The notes under the pieces: generated by a model
What the model was told of the DNA's origin: nothing
Databases searched by the model: none
The model's input: only the letters and a program-made list of their open reading frames with translations
Assembly: GCF_019683595.1 (NCBI RefSeq)
Contig: NZ_JADGHZ010000010.1
Coordinates: forward strand, 1-45,024
Length of the DNA: 45,024 nucleotides
From: Sphaerobacter sp.
GTDB lineage: Bacteria > Chloroflexota > Chloroflexia > Thermomicrobiales > Thermomicrobiaceae
Reading direction: 5' to 3'
Shown here: in pieces, positions 1 through 9,809 of the stretch
How positions within the stretch are numbered: the stretch's first letter is position 1
Layout: every line of letters starts with the position of its first letter
Program-made: the position numbers and the translations under genes

Positions 1-891
1 CCGGTGCAGCACCGCCGCCGCCACGATGGCCGCCACCGGCACCCCGATCACCCCCGCGACGCCCGCCATCGCCCCCTCGCGCAGGCCGAGGCCGCCCGGC
101 AGCGGGGAAGCCAGCCCGACCAGGAGCGGCAAATTGGCCAGGAGCAACAGCTCGACCGGGCCAAGCGTTAACCCGACCGCCCGAGCGCCGAGCCACACCG
201 CGGCGACGTTCATTCCCCAGTAGGTCGCGGTCAGTACCAGCACCGGCGCCCAGCGGCCGCGGTCGGCGGCCAGCATCCGCCCGCTCGCCACCACGCGCTC
301 AACGAAGCGCCCGGCGTAGCGCCGCGCGATCAGGACGGCCACCCCAACGCCGCCCAGCGCGACCGCCCCGCCCGCAAGCACCGCCGGCCACGACGGGCCG
401 TCCAACGCACCGATCCAGGCGAGTGCGGACGGACCCGCCAGCGCCAGCCCCACCACCGCGCCGAGTGCCAGCGCCGCCGCGTCCAGCACCTGCTCCGCGG
501 CCAGCGTCGGCAGCGAGCGGCCGAACCCGACGTCGTGGAGCTGGCGCGCCAGCACCCCTTTGACCGGCGAGCCGGCGTACCCGGGAACCGCGTAGTTCAC
601 CAGCGAAGCGGTCACGGTCATCTCCACCGCGTGCGGTAGCGGCACGTCGGCCGCGACGGCGCGCAGCATCGTCTGCCAACGGCGGGCATGAACCACCGGG
701 AGCGCCACCCCGACTCCCAACAGCACCAGCAGCGGCCCCGGCCGGGCATCGCCGATGGCCCGCGCGACGGCCCTCGCCTGGCCGCTAGCCAGCAACGCCA
801 CGACCGCCACGGCGAACGGGCCCCACACCAGCAGGAGCGATCGCCAGCGTGGGCGCGGCCCTCCGGCTGCCCGCGTCGCCTCACCGCTCAT
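1..891 (-). CDS. Flippase-like / LPG synthase-type TM protein (partial)
   Basis: This is an integral membrane protein whose 3' end lies outside the window; 297 codons are visible. The translation begins MSGEATRAAGG and has repeated hydrophobic segments (for example LLLVWGPFAVAVVALLASG and PLLVLLGVGVALPVV). It also carries the family-like pattern NYAVPGYAGSPVKGVLARQ near residues 97-115 and PLPGGLGLREGAMAG near the visible end. Such NY-PG and P-GG-G-RE motifs are typical of the UPF0104 / lysylphosphatidylglycerol-synthase membrane domain, proteins linked to lipid or glycolipid translocation. Its ATG (891-889) overlaps the TGA of the upstream glycosyltransferase as ATGA, which implies translational coupling and a shared role in making or moving a glycosylated lipid. 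No soluble aminoacyl-transferase domain is visible. The family call is good, but the substrate is unknown. Confidence 0.8.
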   Translation of the reverse strand, partial: MSGEATRAAGGPRPRWRSLLLVWGPFAVAVVALLASGQARAVARAIGDARPGPLLVLLGVGVALPVVHARRWQTMLRAVAADVPLPHAVEMTVTASLVNYAVPGYAGSPVKGVLARQLHDVGFGRSLPTLAAEQVLDAAALALGAVVGLALAGPSALAWIGALDGPSWPAVLAGGAVALGGVGVAVLIARRYAGRFVERVVASGRMLAADRGRWAPVLVLTATYWGMNVAAVWLGARAVGLTLGPVELLLLANLPLLVGLASPLPGGLGLREGAMAGVAGVIGVPVAAIVAAAVLHR

Positions 892-2069
892 GCCTCCCGC
901 TCCCGCACCACCGAGCGCCCTGCCCGTCGCGCCAGCACCGGGCTCAGCATGTCGCTCAGCCGCGCCGCCAGTGCGTCGATGCTCCCCGTTGCCAGGAACG
1001 CGGCGCGCGCACCCGCGCCGAGCGTCCGCCGCCGCTCCGGGTCGCGCAGCGCACGGATCGCGTCCGCCAGCGCCGACGGGTCGCCGGCCGGCACGAGCAG
1101 CGCGGACACGTCGTGCTGCAGCACCTCGCGGATCGCCGGGCCATCCCGTGTCACGATCGCGGCACCCATCGCCATCGCCTGGAACACCTTATTCGGCACC
1201 ACCCGTGCAGCCTTGTCGGTGTCGCCGAAGATTCCCAGGACAACGTCCGCGGCCGCTATGCGCTCGGGCAGCTCGGTGAACGGCACCCAGTCGCGGAATT
1301 CGATCGAATCCAGCCCCAGACGCTCGGCCATCGCCCGCGTCTCGGCCACAAGCTGCCCCACACCGATCATCTCGAACCGCACGTCTTCACCGCGCAGGAG
1401 CGCCGCGGCTTCGACGATCGTCGAGACGCCGTGCAGCGGCGTGTACTTGCCGTAGAACAGCACGCGGAGCGGACCACTAGGTGGCGTGACGATCTCGCGG
1501 GGGTGGAAGAGCCGATCATCGGCGCCCACCGGCACCACCGCGATGCGCGCCGGGGACACACCGAACCGGTCGACCAGATAGTCCCCGTTCTGCGGCGTAT
1601 CGACGAGGATCAGGTCGGCGAACCTCAGCGCGGCCCAATCCAGCGCCGCGATGGCTCGCGCCGCGAGAGTCCCGGCCCGCACCAGCCCGCGATCCTCGAC
1701 CAACGTGTCAGTCAACGTCACCAACGGGTTGAAAACCACGGGGCGCCCGCGGAGCCGCGCCAGCGGCCCCAGCGCTAGCATGTCCCCCTGCCCGATGTAT
1801 CCGAAGATCACCGCGTCGGCGTCTGGCAGCCGCCGGATGAGCCGCAGCGCGAGCCGCGCGTAGGCCCACAAGAGCCTCGCTCCGAGCCGGGCCAGCGAGC
1901 CGGGTCGGAGGAACCCGCCGGTCTTGTCGCGTGTCCGCTCGAAGACCGGGACGTGGATCTCCTCCACATCGTACCCCGCCCGGCGCAGCGCCGCGATCGT
2001 CAGCGCGTTGCGTGGGTAGTCTCGCTCGTAAGTGCCGACGCAGAGCAGCCGCGCCGCAGGCTGGCTCAT
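888..2069 (-). CDS. GT4-type glycosyltransferase
   Basis: This 393-aa protein has the two-Rossmann (GT-B) layout of family 4 glycosyltransferases, which move a sugar from a nucleotide-sugar donor to an acceptor. The N-terminal half opens with LLCVGTYERDYPRN. The C-terminal donor domain starts near residue 190 (LRVLFYGKYTPLHGV) and contains VVPNKVFQAMAMGAAIVTRD followed by GPAIREVL and VPAGDPSALADAI, the usual E/Q-x7-E-like donor region. In this protein the first acidic residue is a Gln (FQAMAMG), a tolerated variant. A strong ribosome site (GGAGGGGAAGGGG) precedes the ATG. The gene is coupled by an ATGA overlap to a flippase-like membrane protein, so it likely acts in cell-envelope glycolipid or polysaccharide synthesis at the cytoplasmic face. 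The sugar and acceptor are not deducible. Confidence 0.88.
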   Translation of the reverse strand: MSQPAARLLCVGTYERDYPRNALTIAALRRAGYDVEEIHVPVFERTRDKTGGFLRPGSLARLGARLLWAYARLALRLIRRLPDADAVIFGYIGQGDMLALGPLARLRGRPVVFNPLVTLTDTLVEDRGLVRAGTLAARAIAALDWAALRFADLILVDTPQNGDYLVDRFGVSPARIAVVPVGADDRLFHPREIVTPPSGPLRVLFYGKYTPLHGVSTIVEAAALLRGEDVRFEMIGVGQLVAETRAMAERLGLDSIEFRDWVPFTELPERIAAADVVLGIFGDTDKAARVVPNKVFQAMAMGAAIVTRDGPAIREVLQHDVSALLVPAGDPSALADAIRALRDPERRRTLGAGARAAFLATGSIDALAARLSDMLSPVLARRAGRSVVREREA

Positions 2070-2165
2070 CGCGCCCCTTCCCCTCCAGCGGCCCCCGCGA
2101 TTATACGGCCCTCGCGGAGCCCGGTCAGGAGCGCCCCGCGGAGGACGCTGAGCCAGCGGCCGGCG

Positions 2166-3506
2166 TCAGTCCCGCGCGTCGTTGAGCGCGGCGGCGAAGG
2201 CGTCCACGAACGCCTCGACCTCCGGCACGCCCATCGGCGTCGAGAGGCAGCCGAAGAGCGCCGGGGTGATGAAGATGCCGCGCCCCATGAGCGCCTCGTG
2301 GACGCGCCCGACGAAGGCGCGCTCCTCCGCCGTGAGGATACTGTTCCGGTAGTCCGCCAGCGGTCGTTGGTGCAGGTGGATGTGGAACAGCGAGCCGTGC
2401 CCGGTCGTCTGCCCCGGCACGCCCGCCTCCCGCAGCACCTCGTCGATGCCCGCCCGCAACTGCTGCCCCAGACTAGCAAGCCGGTCGAACTCGGCCGGTG
2501 TCAGCTTGCGCATCGCCGTCAAGCCAGCGACCATCGTCACGGGGTTGGCGTTGAACGTCCCCCCGTGCGGCGCCCGCGGCGGTCCGCCCGTCGGGTCGAA
2601 GACCGCCATCACCTCGGCGGATCCTCCCACCGCGCCAACCGGGAAGCCACCGCCGATGATCTTCCCCATGGCCGTCAGGTCGGGAGTGACCCCGAGCACC
2701 GACTGCATCCCGCCGTAGTCCGCACGCAGCGAGATGACCTCGTCGAAGATCAGCACGATGCCGTAGGCGCGGGTGATCTCCCGCAGCCGCTGGAGGAATG
2801 CCGGTTCCGCTGGGTGCAGCCCGAGGCTGCGCGGGTTCGGGTCGATCAGCACCGCAGCCAGCTCGTCCCGGTGCCGCTCGATCAGCCGCTCGGTCCCATC
2901 GATGTCGTTGAAGGGGAGAATCACCACCGAGTCTAACACCGCCTGCGGCGTACCGGCGGTATAGGGCGTTGCGACCGGCAACCCGTCGTCCCCATGCTCT
3001 CCGCTGGACTGCGTGCTCACCTCCGCGAAATCGTACGAACCGTGGTAGCAGCCGTCGAACTTCGCGATCCGCGGCCGTCCGGTATAAGCCCGTGCCGCCT
3101 TGATCGCCATCATCACCGCCTCGGTACCCGAGTTGGTGAAGCGCACCTGCTGCAGCGACGGCACGCGCTCCGTGAGCAGCTCGGCGAGGGCGATCTCGTG
3201 TTCCGTCGGCATCGCGAAGGCGACACCGTCCGCGAGCTGGCGGATAACCGCCTCGTTGATGTCCGGGTCGGCGTGCCCGTGGATGAGCGCGGTGTAGTTG
3301 TTGACGAAGTCGAGCCGTTCCTCACCGTCGGCGTCGACGATCACCGCGCCGCGGCCGCGCGCCGCGTAGGGCGGGTAAGGTGCACTGTAGACGGTCGTGC
3401 GGGTGTTGCCTCCAGGGAGTACCCGGCGGGCTCGCTCGAACAGATCCGCCGCAGCCGATCCCGGCTCCCGGTAGACGTTTCCGCCTCGCTGGCTGCCGCT
3501 GCTCAT
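2166..3506 (-). CDS. Class III PLP aminotransferase (GSAM-like)
   Basis: This 446-aa enzyme belongs to the class III (ornithine/GSA type) PLP aminotransferases. Visible hallmarks are the N-terminal VLPGGNTRTTVY, FTNSGTEAVMMAIKAAR (phosphate-binding region), DGCYHGSYD, LIFDEVISLRADYGG with the PLP Asp, and MGKIIGGGFPVGA with the Schiff-base Lys near residue 282. The arrangement resembles glutamate-1-semialdehyde aminomutases, but the gene sits alone, without heme genes, so a generic aspartate-aminotransferase-family or amino-acid racemase/mutase role is equally possible. The ATG at 3506 was chosen because GGGGAGG lies 5-7 nt upstream; a longer in-frame start at 3539 lacks such a site. The 96-nt gap to the downstream glycosyltransferase shows no clear terminator. 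Confidence 0.88.
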   Translation of the reverse strand: MSSGSQRGGNVYREPGSAAADLFERARRVLPGGNTRTTVYSAPYPPYAARGRGAVIVDADGEERLDFVNNYTALIHGHADPDINEAVIRQLADGVAFAMPTEHEIALAELLTERVPSLQQVRFTNSGTEAVMMAIKAARAYTGRPRIAKFDGCYHGSYDFAEVSTQSSGEHGDDGLPVATPYTAGTPQAVLDSVVILPFNDIDGTERLIERHRDELAAVLIDPNPRSLGLHPAEPAFLQRLREITRAYGIVLIFDEVISLRADYGGMQSVLGVTPDLTAMGKIIGGGFPVGAVGGSAEVMAVFDPTGGPPRAPHGGTFNANPVTMVAGLTAMRKLTPAEFDRLASLGQQLRAGIDEVLREAGVPGQTTGHGSLFHIHLHQRPLADYRNSILTAEERAFVGRVHEALMGRGIFITPALFGCLSTPMGVPEVEAFVDAFAAALNDARD

Positions 3507-3760
3507 GGCGACCTCCCCTGCGACTGATGCCACGCTCACGGTCCTGCGTGCGCGCCATGCTACGCCGGAGCGGCGTCTCGGTCAACGAGCCCATCCCTGA
3601 CGACCGCATCGTAACGTGTGGGACCAAGGGCTCACGGGTCGCGCACCTGCCCACCCGTCATCGGGGTAGCCCATCGAGGGCCGGCACGGGAACTGCAGGG
3701 AGTGCACTGCATGACCGACACCGACGCTTCCCGCTGCGCGATCACCAGCGGAAAGCACGA

Positions 3761-3789
3761 AGCGGGGGCGCGACGTGCGCGCCCCCGCT
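3761..3789 (-). terminator. Hairpin terminator of groSL
   Basis: A perfect 12-bp inverted repeat (AGCGGGGGCGCG, 5-nt loop ACGTG, then its complement) starts about 30 nt after the groL stop. The following bases on the minus strand are only mildly T-rich, so it is a stem-dominated terminator or mRNA-stabilising hairpin. The rest of the 314-nt stretch 3507-3820 shows no gene or other structure I can support. Confidence 0.65.
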
Positions 3790-3820
3790 CTGGTGTCTGA
3801 CGTTGCCGTCGGGTCGGCGA

Positions 3821-5449
<1,629 letters not shown>

Positions 5450-5504
5450 TCATACCCTCCCTCGCGGATTTCCGCGAAAGCTACTCACGCCGATCGGGCA
5501 GCCG

Positions 5505-5810
5505 CTACTCGACGACCGCCAGGATGTCCTTCTCGCTGAGGATCAGCAGCTCCTCGTCGTCGACCTTCAGCTCCGTGCCCGCGTACTTCGCGAACAGCAC
5601 GTGGTCGCCAACCTTGACGTCCATCGGAATGCGCTTCTCGCCGTCCTCATCGAACCGGCCCGGACCCACCGCCAGCACCTCACCGCGCTGCGGCTTCTCC
5701 TTGGCCGTATCCGGAAGGACGATCCCGCTCTTGGTCACTTCCTCACGCTGCACCGGGCGCACCAACACCCGGTCCCCGAGCGGCCGGACCTGCGTTTTCA
5801 CACTCGCCAT
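5505..5810 (-). CDS. groS: Co-chaperonin GroES (Hsp10)
   Basis: This 101-aa co-chaperonin forms the heptameric lid of GroEL. Recognisable features are the N-terminal strand [17 protein letters not shown], the mobile loop [17 protein letters not shown] that contacts GroEL (with the IVL tripeptide), the [10 protein letters not shown] segment, [18 protein letters not shown], and the C-terminal [17 protein letters not shown]-type end. Length is normal. It is first in the groS-groL operon, with a G-rich ribosome site (GAGGGAGGTACC region) upstream of the ATG at 5810. A consensus promoter and a CIRCE operator lie about 70-130 nt upstream, so it is expected to be heat-induced through HrcA. Confidence 0.99.
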   Translation of the reverse strand: MASVKTQVRPLGDRVLVRPVQREEVTKSGIVLPDTAKEKPQRGEVLAVGPGRFDEDGEKRIPMDVKVGDHVLFAKYAGTELKVDDEELLILSEKDILAVVE

Positions 5811-5876
5811 CCTCGAGGTACCTCCCTCTGACGAACGCGGCGGGTCACGCCGCCGCCCTTCTCCTGCGTCTCCAGT

Positions 5877-5903
5877 TTAGCACTCTCGGCTCGTGAGTGC
5901 TAA
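5877..5903. promoter_or_regulatory. CIRCE operator (HrcA binding site)
   Basis: The element TTAGCACTC - 9 nt - GAGTGCTAA is a perfect match to the CIRCE consensus. It lies just downstream of the groS -10 box, around the expected transcription start, so HrcA bound here would block groSL transcription until heat shock. No hrcA gene is inside the window. Confidence 0.98.
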
Positions 5904-5911
5904 CTGAGCGT

Positions 5912-5940
5912 ATCTTAGCCAAGACGTGTGAAACCTGCAA
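5912..5940 (-). promoter_or_regulatory. groSL sigma-70-type promoter
   Basis: Reading the minus strand, TTGCAG (5940-5935), a 17-nt spacer and TAAGAT (5917-5912) form a good housekeeping promoter directly upstream of the CIRCE operator. This is the standard geometry for HrcA repression. Confidence 0.82.
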
Positions 5941-6188
5941 GGGGCACTGTGCCGAGTCTGCCGACCCGCACGTCGCTTCCTCAGCAATGCATCACCCCGC
6001 CCGGCCTGTTCGTCCACCTGCACCCCCGAAACCTGGGCGCTGGCATCCCGTCGCCGCTCGGTGATCCCGACCAGGCGGAGGGTACGCGCGGGAACCCGAT
6101 GCGGCATAATCGACGCGTTCCAGTCCCTGTGCCGGTGCCCGGGCGCAGAGGACGCCGGCTGAGCGTTGAACCTGGAGGAGGATCGAGC

Positions 6189-7358
6189 GTGACGTACCAC
6201 TTCGCAGCCCGTGTCACCAGCATGCAGCCCTCACCGACGATCGCCGTCTCGGACCGCGTCCGAGCGCTCCGTCAGGAGGGTCACGATGTCCTCGACCTGG
6301 GCGGCGGTGACCCAGACTTTGCCACCCCCGAACACATCTGCCGCGCCGCCGCCGAGGCCATGGCCCGCGGCGAGACGCACTACGTCGCCAGCGCCGGCAT
6401 CCTCCCGCTGCGCCAGGCCATCGCCCGCAAGCTCCGCGACGAAAACGGGATCGACGTCGACCCCAGCCAGATCATCGTCACGCCGGGCGGGAAGTCCGCA
6501 CTCTTCTCCGCCATCCTGGCCCTGGTCGGACCCGGCGACGATGTGGTCATGTTCGACCCCGGCTGGGTCTCGTATGAACCGATGACCACCATCGCCGGCG
6601 CCGGAATCGCCCGCATTCCGCTCGATCCGGCCGACAACTACCGCATCACCCGCGAGGTTATCGAGCCGCACCTCACGCCCAACGCGCGGGTGCTCATCGT
6701 CAACAGCCCCAACAACCCGACCGGGCGCGTCCTCACCCGTGAGGAGCTGGAGGTGGTGGCCGCCATCGCGCAGGAGCGCGACCTGATCGTCATCTCGGAC
6801 GAGATCTACGAGAAGATCGTCTACGACCACCACCAGCACATCAGCATCGCGACGCTGCCCGGGATGGCCGAGCGCACCATCACCGTCAACGGCTTCTCCA
6901 AGGCCTACGCGATGACCGGCTGGCGACTCGGCTACCTGGCCGCGCCCGCGCCGATCATCAAGCAGGTGGCCAAGATCCACAGCCACTCGGTCACCTGCGC
7001 CACGTCGTTCGCCCAATACGGCGCGGTGGCTGCCCTCGAAGGACCGCAGGGCTTCATCGACACCATGGTCGAGGCCTGGGACCGCCGTCGCCGCCTGATC
7101 TCCTCCGGCCTGAGCGCGATCAAGGGCGTGCACTGCCCGCTGCCGGAGGGCGCCTTCTACGCCTTTGCCGACGTGAGCGGCACCGGGATGACCGGCCAGG
7201 AGGTGGCGCGCCTGCTCATCGACGAGGCGCGGGTCGGCGTCACCCCCGGCGATGCCTTCGGCGAGGTCAGCGCGAAGCACATCCGCCTCAGCTTCGCCAA
7301 CTCCGACGACATCATCGAGCGCTCCCTGGAGCGCATCACGCGCGTCCTGGGCGGCTAA
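6189..7358 (+). CDS. Class I/II PLP aminotransferase (aspartate type)
   Basis: This 389-aa PLP enzyme of fold type I is probably an aspartate or related amino-acid transaminase of subfamily I-gamma. Seen in the protein are LRQEGHDVLDLGGGDPDFATP (substrate-binding N-terminus), GKSALFSAI (cofactor phosphate contact), NSPNNPTGRV (PLP ring Asn), SDEIYEKIVYD (Asp/Tyr to PLP), and NGFSKAYAMTGWRLGYLA with the Schiff-base Lys near residue 238. IRLSFANSDD provides the C-terminal carboxylate-binding Arg. I chose the GTG at 6189 because GGAGGAGG stands 7 nt upstream; an in-frame extension to 5928 has no ribosome site and runs into the groSL control region. It is monocistronic, with a perfect hairpin 40 nt after the stop. 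I see nothing firm in 5941-6188 apart from a weak CATAAT at 6105-6110. Confidence 0.92.
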   Translation: MTYHFAARVTSMQPSPTIAVSDRVRALRQEGHDVLDLGGGDPDFATPEHICRAAAEAMARGETHYVASAGILPLRQAIARKLRDENGIDVDPSQIIVTPGGKSALFSAILALVGPGDDVVMFDPGWVSYEPMTTIAGAGIARIPLDPADNYRITREVIEPHLTPNARVLIVNSPNNPTGRVLTREELEVVAAIAQERDLIVISDEIYEKIVYDHHQHISIATLPGMAERTITVNGFSKAYAMTGWRLGYLAAPAPIIKQVAKIHSHSVTCATSFAQYGAVAALEGPQGFIDTMVEAWDRRRRLISSGLSAIKGVHCPLPEGAFYAFADVSGTGMTGQEVARLLIDEARVGVTPGDAFGEVSAKHIRLSFANSDDIIERSLERITRVLGG

Positions 7359-7398
7359 CCAGGCCACCCACCAGCCGCGCGACCGGGCAACCACGATA

Positions 7399-7427
7399 GA
7401 AGCGGGCGTCGTGTTGACGCCCGCTTC
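7399..7427 (+). terminator. Hairpin terminator after aminotransferase
   Basis: A perfect 12-bp stem (GAAGCGGGCGTC, loop GTGTT, complement GACGCCCGCTTC) lies 41 nt past the aminotransferase stop. There is no long T-run after it. Confidence 0.65.
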
Positions 7428-7441
7428 GTCGTCCCCGGGGG

Positions 7442-7470
7442 TTGCCAAACTAATATCATTAGTTTATGAT
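7442..7470 (+). promoter_or_regulatory. Promoter with palindromic operator in its spacer
   Basis: TTGCCA (7442-7447), a 17-nt spacer and TATGAT (7465-7470) form a strong sigma-70-like promoter for the hydrolase-tetR pair. The palindrome AAACTAATATCATTAGTTT (7447-7465, two perfect 8-nt arms around ATC) fills the spacer and touches both boxes. A further half-site TATTAGTT follows at 7478-7485. Its position and symmetry are what one expects for an autoregulatory TetR operator; the regulator is encoded second in this operon (8252-8824). Confidence 0.82.
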
Positions 7471-7533
7471 TGAAGCGTATTAGTTCCAGAGCGCGGACGA
7501 GACGTCCCGCCGATCCCCCGGAAGGGAACGCAC

Positions 7534-8262
7534 ATGAAGGTCACGACCCACGGCGACTACCTCATCCAGGTGACCCGCTGGCCGGTCCTGTTCCCGGTCA
7601 ACGTCTATCTGGTCCGCGAGGACGACGGGTTTACGCTGATCGACACCGGCGCCAACGGCAGTGGGCCGGGCATCCTGGCCGCCGCAGCCGCGCATGGTGA
7701 AACCATTCGCCGCATCGTGCTCACGCACGCCCACTCCGACCACGTGGGCGCGCTCGACCAGCTCCGCGGCGCGCTGCCCGCTGCCGAGGTGCTCATGACC
7801 GATCGCAGCGCCCGGCTGCTCCAGGGTGAAAGGACGCTCGAAATCGACGGTGAAGTCGTAGCCATCCCCGGCCGGTGGCCGCGCCGCGTAACCCGGCCGA
7901 CGCGCACCATCGCGCCAGGAGACCGGATCGGCTCGCTCCAGGTCATCGCCGCGCCCGGCCACGCACCAGATCAGGTTGCATTCCTTGACACACGGGACCG
8001 CACGCTCATCGCCGGGGACGCTTTCCAAACGCGGGGCGATGTCGCCGTCTCGGGTACGATCGTCCCCACGTTCCCGTTCCCCTCGATCTTTACCTGGGAC
8101 AAGGATGCGGCCCTCGACTCTGCGCGGCTGCTGCGGTCGCTCGAGCCGTCGCGGCTGGCGACCGGTCACGGTCCCGTGTTGGAGGATCCGCTCCCCGCGA
8201 TGGACCGCGCCATCGCCGTAGCCCAGCGCAAGCTGGCGGATAGGGTTGCGCATGGCGCCTAG
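7534..8262 (+). CDS. Metallo-beta-lactamase-fold hydrolase
   Basis: This 242-aa protein of the MBL superfamily has the metal-binding signature THAHSDHVG (His65, His67, Asp69, His70), a second-ligand region APGHAPDQVAFLD (His near 147), the bridging Asp in LIAGDAFQ (near 167) and the final ligand in LATGHGPVLED. This is a complete dinuclear site, so hydrolase activity is likely (lactonase, thioesterase or glyoxalase-II-like). The substrate cannot be read from sequence. It starts with VTRWPVLFPVNVYLV, typical of the YflN/quorum-quencher-like branch. The ATG at 7534 has GGAAGGGAA upstream. Its 3' end overlaps the start of the tetR gene by 11 nt, so both are made from one promoter containing a palindromic operator. 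This suggests an inducible function whose substrate or a relative may be the TetR ligand. Confidence 0.9.
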   Translation: MKVTTHGDYLIQVTRWPVLFPVNVYLVREDDGFTLIDTGANGSGPGILAAAAAHGETIRRIVLTHAHSDHVGALDQLRGALPAAEVLMTDRSARLLQGERTLEIDGEVVAIPGRWPRRVTRPTRTIAPGDRIGSLQVIAAPGHAPDQVAFLDTRDRTLIAGDAFQTRGDVAVSGTIVPTFPFPSIFTWDKDAALDSARLLRSLEPSRLATGHGPVLEDPLPAMDRAIAVAQRKLADRVAHGA

Positions 8263-8824
8263 ACCGGGACTGAGCCGCGACCTCATCGTGAAGACCGCCG
8301 CCGATCTCCTGGACGAGGCGGATGGGCGGGAGGTGACGCTCGGCCAGATCGCCGCGGCGCTGGGGGTGCGCACGCCGTCCCTCTACAACCACATCGACGG
8401 CCAGGACGATCTGCTACGTGGGCTGGCCGTGTTCGCCGTGCGGGAGCTCGGCGCCCGCATCTCGCGCGCGGCGATCGGCCGCACCGGGGAGGACGCCATC
8501 CTCGCCATCGGACACGCCTACCGGCAGTTCGCGCACGAGCGTCCCCGGCTCTACCAAGCCTCGCTGCGTGCGCCGGACCCGGATCATCAGGCGCTCATTG
8601 ATGCCAGCGAGGAGATCCTGGATGTCCTGAGGCTGGTGCTCAAGCCGTACCAGCTCTCCCCCGAGGATCAGATCCACGCCATCCGCGGTCTGAGGAGCCT
8701 GATGCACGGCTTCGTCTCACTGGAGTTGGCTGGTGGCTTCGGCCTTCCCGTCGACATCGACGAAAGCTACCGCCGCCTCCTCACGGGGTTCATCCGCGGA
8801 CTCCAACGCGAAGGGGGCGCCTAG
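8252..8824 (+). CDS. TetR-family repressor (WHG-type C-terminal domain)
   Basis: This 190-aa one-component regulator has an N-terminal helix-turn-helix: SRDLIVKTAADLLDEADG, then VTLGQIAAALGVRTPSLYNH, the recognition helix ending in the characteristic LYNHI. The C-terminal ligand/dimer domain contains YRQFAHERPRLYQASLRAP, typical of the TetR_C_33 (WHG) group. The ATG at 8252 (AGGG 6 nt upstream) overlaps the end of the hydrolase gene, giving translational coupling; a TTG two codons earlier is less likely. It probably represses its own operon by binding the palindrome at 7447-7465. The operon ends directly in the repeat region at 8824-8981. Confidence 0.92.
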   Translation: MAPRPGLSRDLIVKTAADLLDEADGREVTLGQIAAALGVRTPSLYNHIDGQDDLLRGLAVFAVRELGARISRAAIGRTGEDAILAIGHAYRQFAHERPRLYQASLRAPDPDHQALIDASEEILDVLRLVLKPYQLSPEDQIHAIRGLRSLMHGFVSLELAGGFGLPVDIDESYRRLLTGFIRGLQREGGA

Positions 8825-8981
8825 TGCGTGGTGCGTGTTCCGTGTTCCGTCGTCCGTGCGCAGTGGCGGGGACACGCTCGACCGGTCCGCCGTCAGACCG
8901 ACAACCCGCCTCCACGCAAAACCCAAGACGCATCACGCAACCCGGATCACGGATCACGCATCACGCAACACGCACCACGAC
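8824..8981. repeat. Dispersed inverted repeat, copy A (TTCCGTG / CACGCA family)
   Basis: The whole convergent gap between tetR and the Nif3-like gene is made of short reiterated words: GTGCGTG and TTCCGTG on the left, and CACGCA, GGATCACG and CACGCACCACG on the right. The ends form an imperfect inverted repeat (8827-8844 against 8962-8979, 17 of 18 pairs). A 22-nt run at 8828-8849 (core GTGCGTGTTCCGTGTTCCG) is identical to 35142-35163. I read it as a non-coding dispersed repeat that may also serve as a bidirectional transcription end. Confidence 0.75.
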
Positions 8982-9809
8982 TCACAGCCCGCTCATGCGC
9001 ACCACTTCGACACCGCGCTCTTCCAGCGCCTGGACGTAGCGGTTGATGCCGACGAGGTCGCTGGCGATGTGGCCGGAAACGATGAGGTTCCCACCACCCT
9101 CGCGGCGCAGGCGCTCCGCCTCCTCGGGAGCGATGTGGATGTAGAGGACCGTCCGCACGCCGTGGTCGAAGTAGGCGCGGGCAACGGCGTACCCGCCGTT
9201 CGTCCCCGCCCCGTGCACCACCGCGATCTTGCCCAGGGGCTGATCCACCGCGCCGACCGGGACCATGATCCGCGTCGCCGCGCCGGCAAACTCCGGCAGC
9301 GTCATGAGCGCGTCGATCGCGTCCTGCACCCGCGCCTCGTCCCCCAACGGCTCGACCGCCTCCTGGATGGTCTTGACCATGATCCGTCGTCCGACCTCGT
9401 CCAGCGGCAGGTGGATATTGAGGAACGGCATCTGGAGGAGACGCGCGACCGACGGCGTGTGGTCGTGGTTGGCGCTCTGCGCGCGGAGCAGTGAGCGGGT
9501 GAGCAGCCCCTGGATGGCGTCGCGGGCCGCGGTGGCCGGGACGCCATACTCCACCATCAGCTCAACATGGCGTGTGAGAACCTCGGGAAAATTGAGCGTT
9601 GCGCTGCCACCGGCCGGGTGGTGGGCGATCACCCCGTCGCAGCCCAACTCCCGCGCCAGGAGCAGCTCCGCCGGGCCGATATCGATGCCCATCATCACGC
9701 GCTTGAGGCCCGATCCCTCGACGTAGACCGCGCTGTCGGCGGGCAACGTCCGCATCTCCGCCATCTCGAGCGCGATATCGACCAGTTCTGCGGTGCTCAA
9801 CCCGGCCAT
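8982..9809 (-). CDS. Nif3-like (DUF34 / YbgI family) protein
   Basis: This 275-aa protein belongs to the Nif3/YqfO/YbgI (DUF34) family of toroidal, di-metal-binding hexamers, annotated elsewhere as GTP cyclohydrolase I type 2 homologues but of uncertain biochemistry. Visible family features are the N-terminal ELVDIALEMAEM, the metal-binding GCDGVIAHHPAGG (His-His), a variant NHDHTPS, VVHGAGTNGGYAVARAYFDHGV and the late ligand region IVSGHIASDLVGINRY. It lacks the PII-like insertion seen in longer homologues, so it is a short-form member with some divergence. The ATG at 9809 follows GCGGAGGCGTGC. It appears monocistronic, convergent with the tetR operon, and its 3' end runs into repeat copy A. 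Confidence 0.82.
   Translation of the reverse strand: MAGLSTAELVDIALEMAEMRTLPADSAVYVEGSGLKRVMMGIDIGPAELLLARELGCDGVIAHHPAGGSATLNFPEVLTRHVELMVEYGVPATAARDAIQGLLTRSLLRAQSANHDHTPSVARLLQMPFLNIHLPLDEVGRRIMVKTIQEAVEPLGDEARVQDAIDALMTLPEFAGAATRIMVPVGAVDQPLGKIAVVHGAGTNGGYAVARAYFDHGVRTVLYIHIAPEEAERLRREGGGNLIVSGHIASDLVGINRYVQALEERGVEVVRMSGL

Noticed and set aside
299-884. Fragmented short frames at the window start, suggesting a broken gene
   Set aside because: A single continuous minus-strand frame from 891 to 1 exists and reads as a membrane protein; the fragments are shadow frames.
8824-8981. CRISPR array or insertion sequence remnant
   Set aside because: The words are too short and irregular for CRISPR repeats and spacers, and there is no transposase frame or target duplication.
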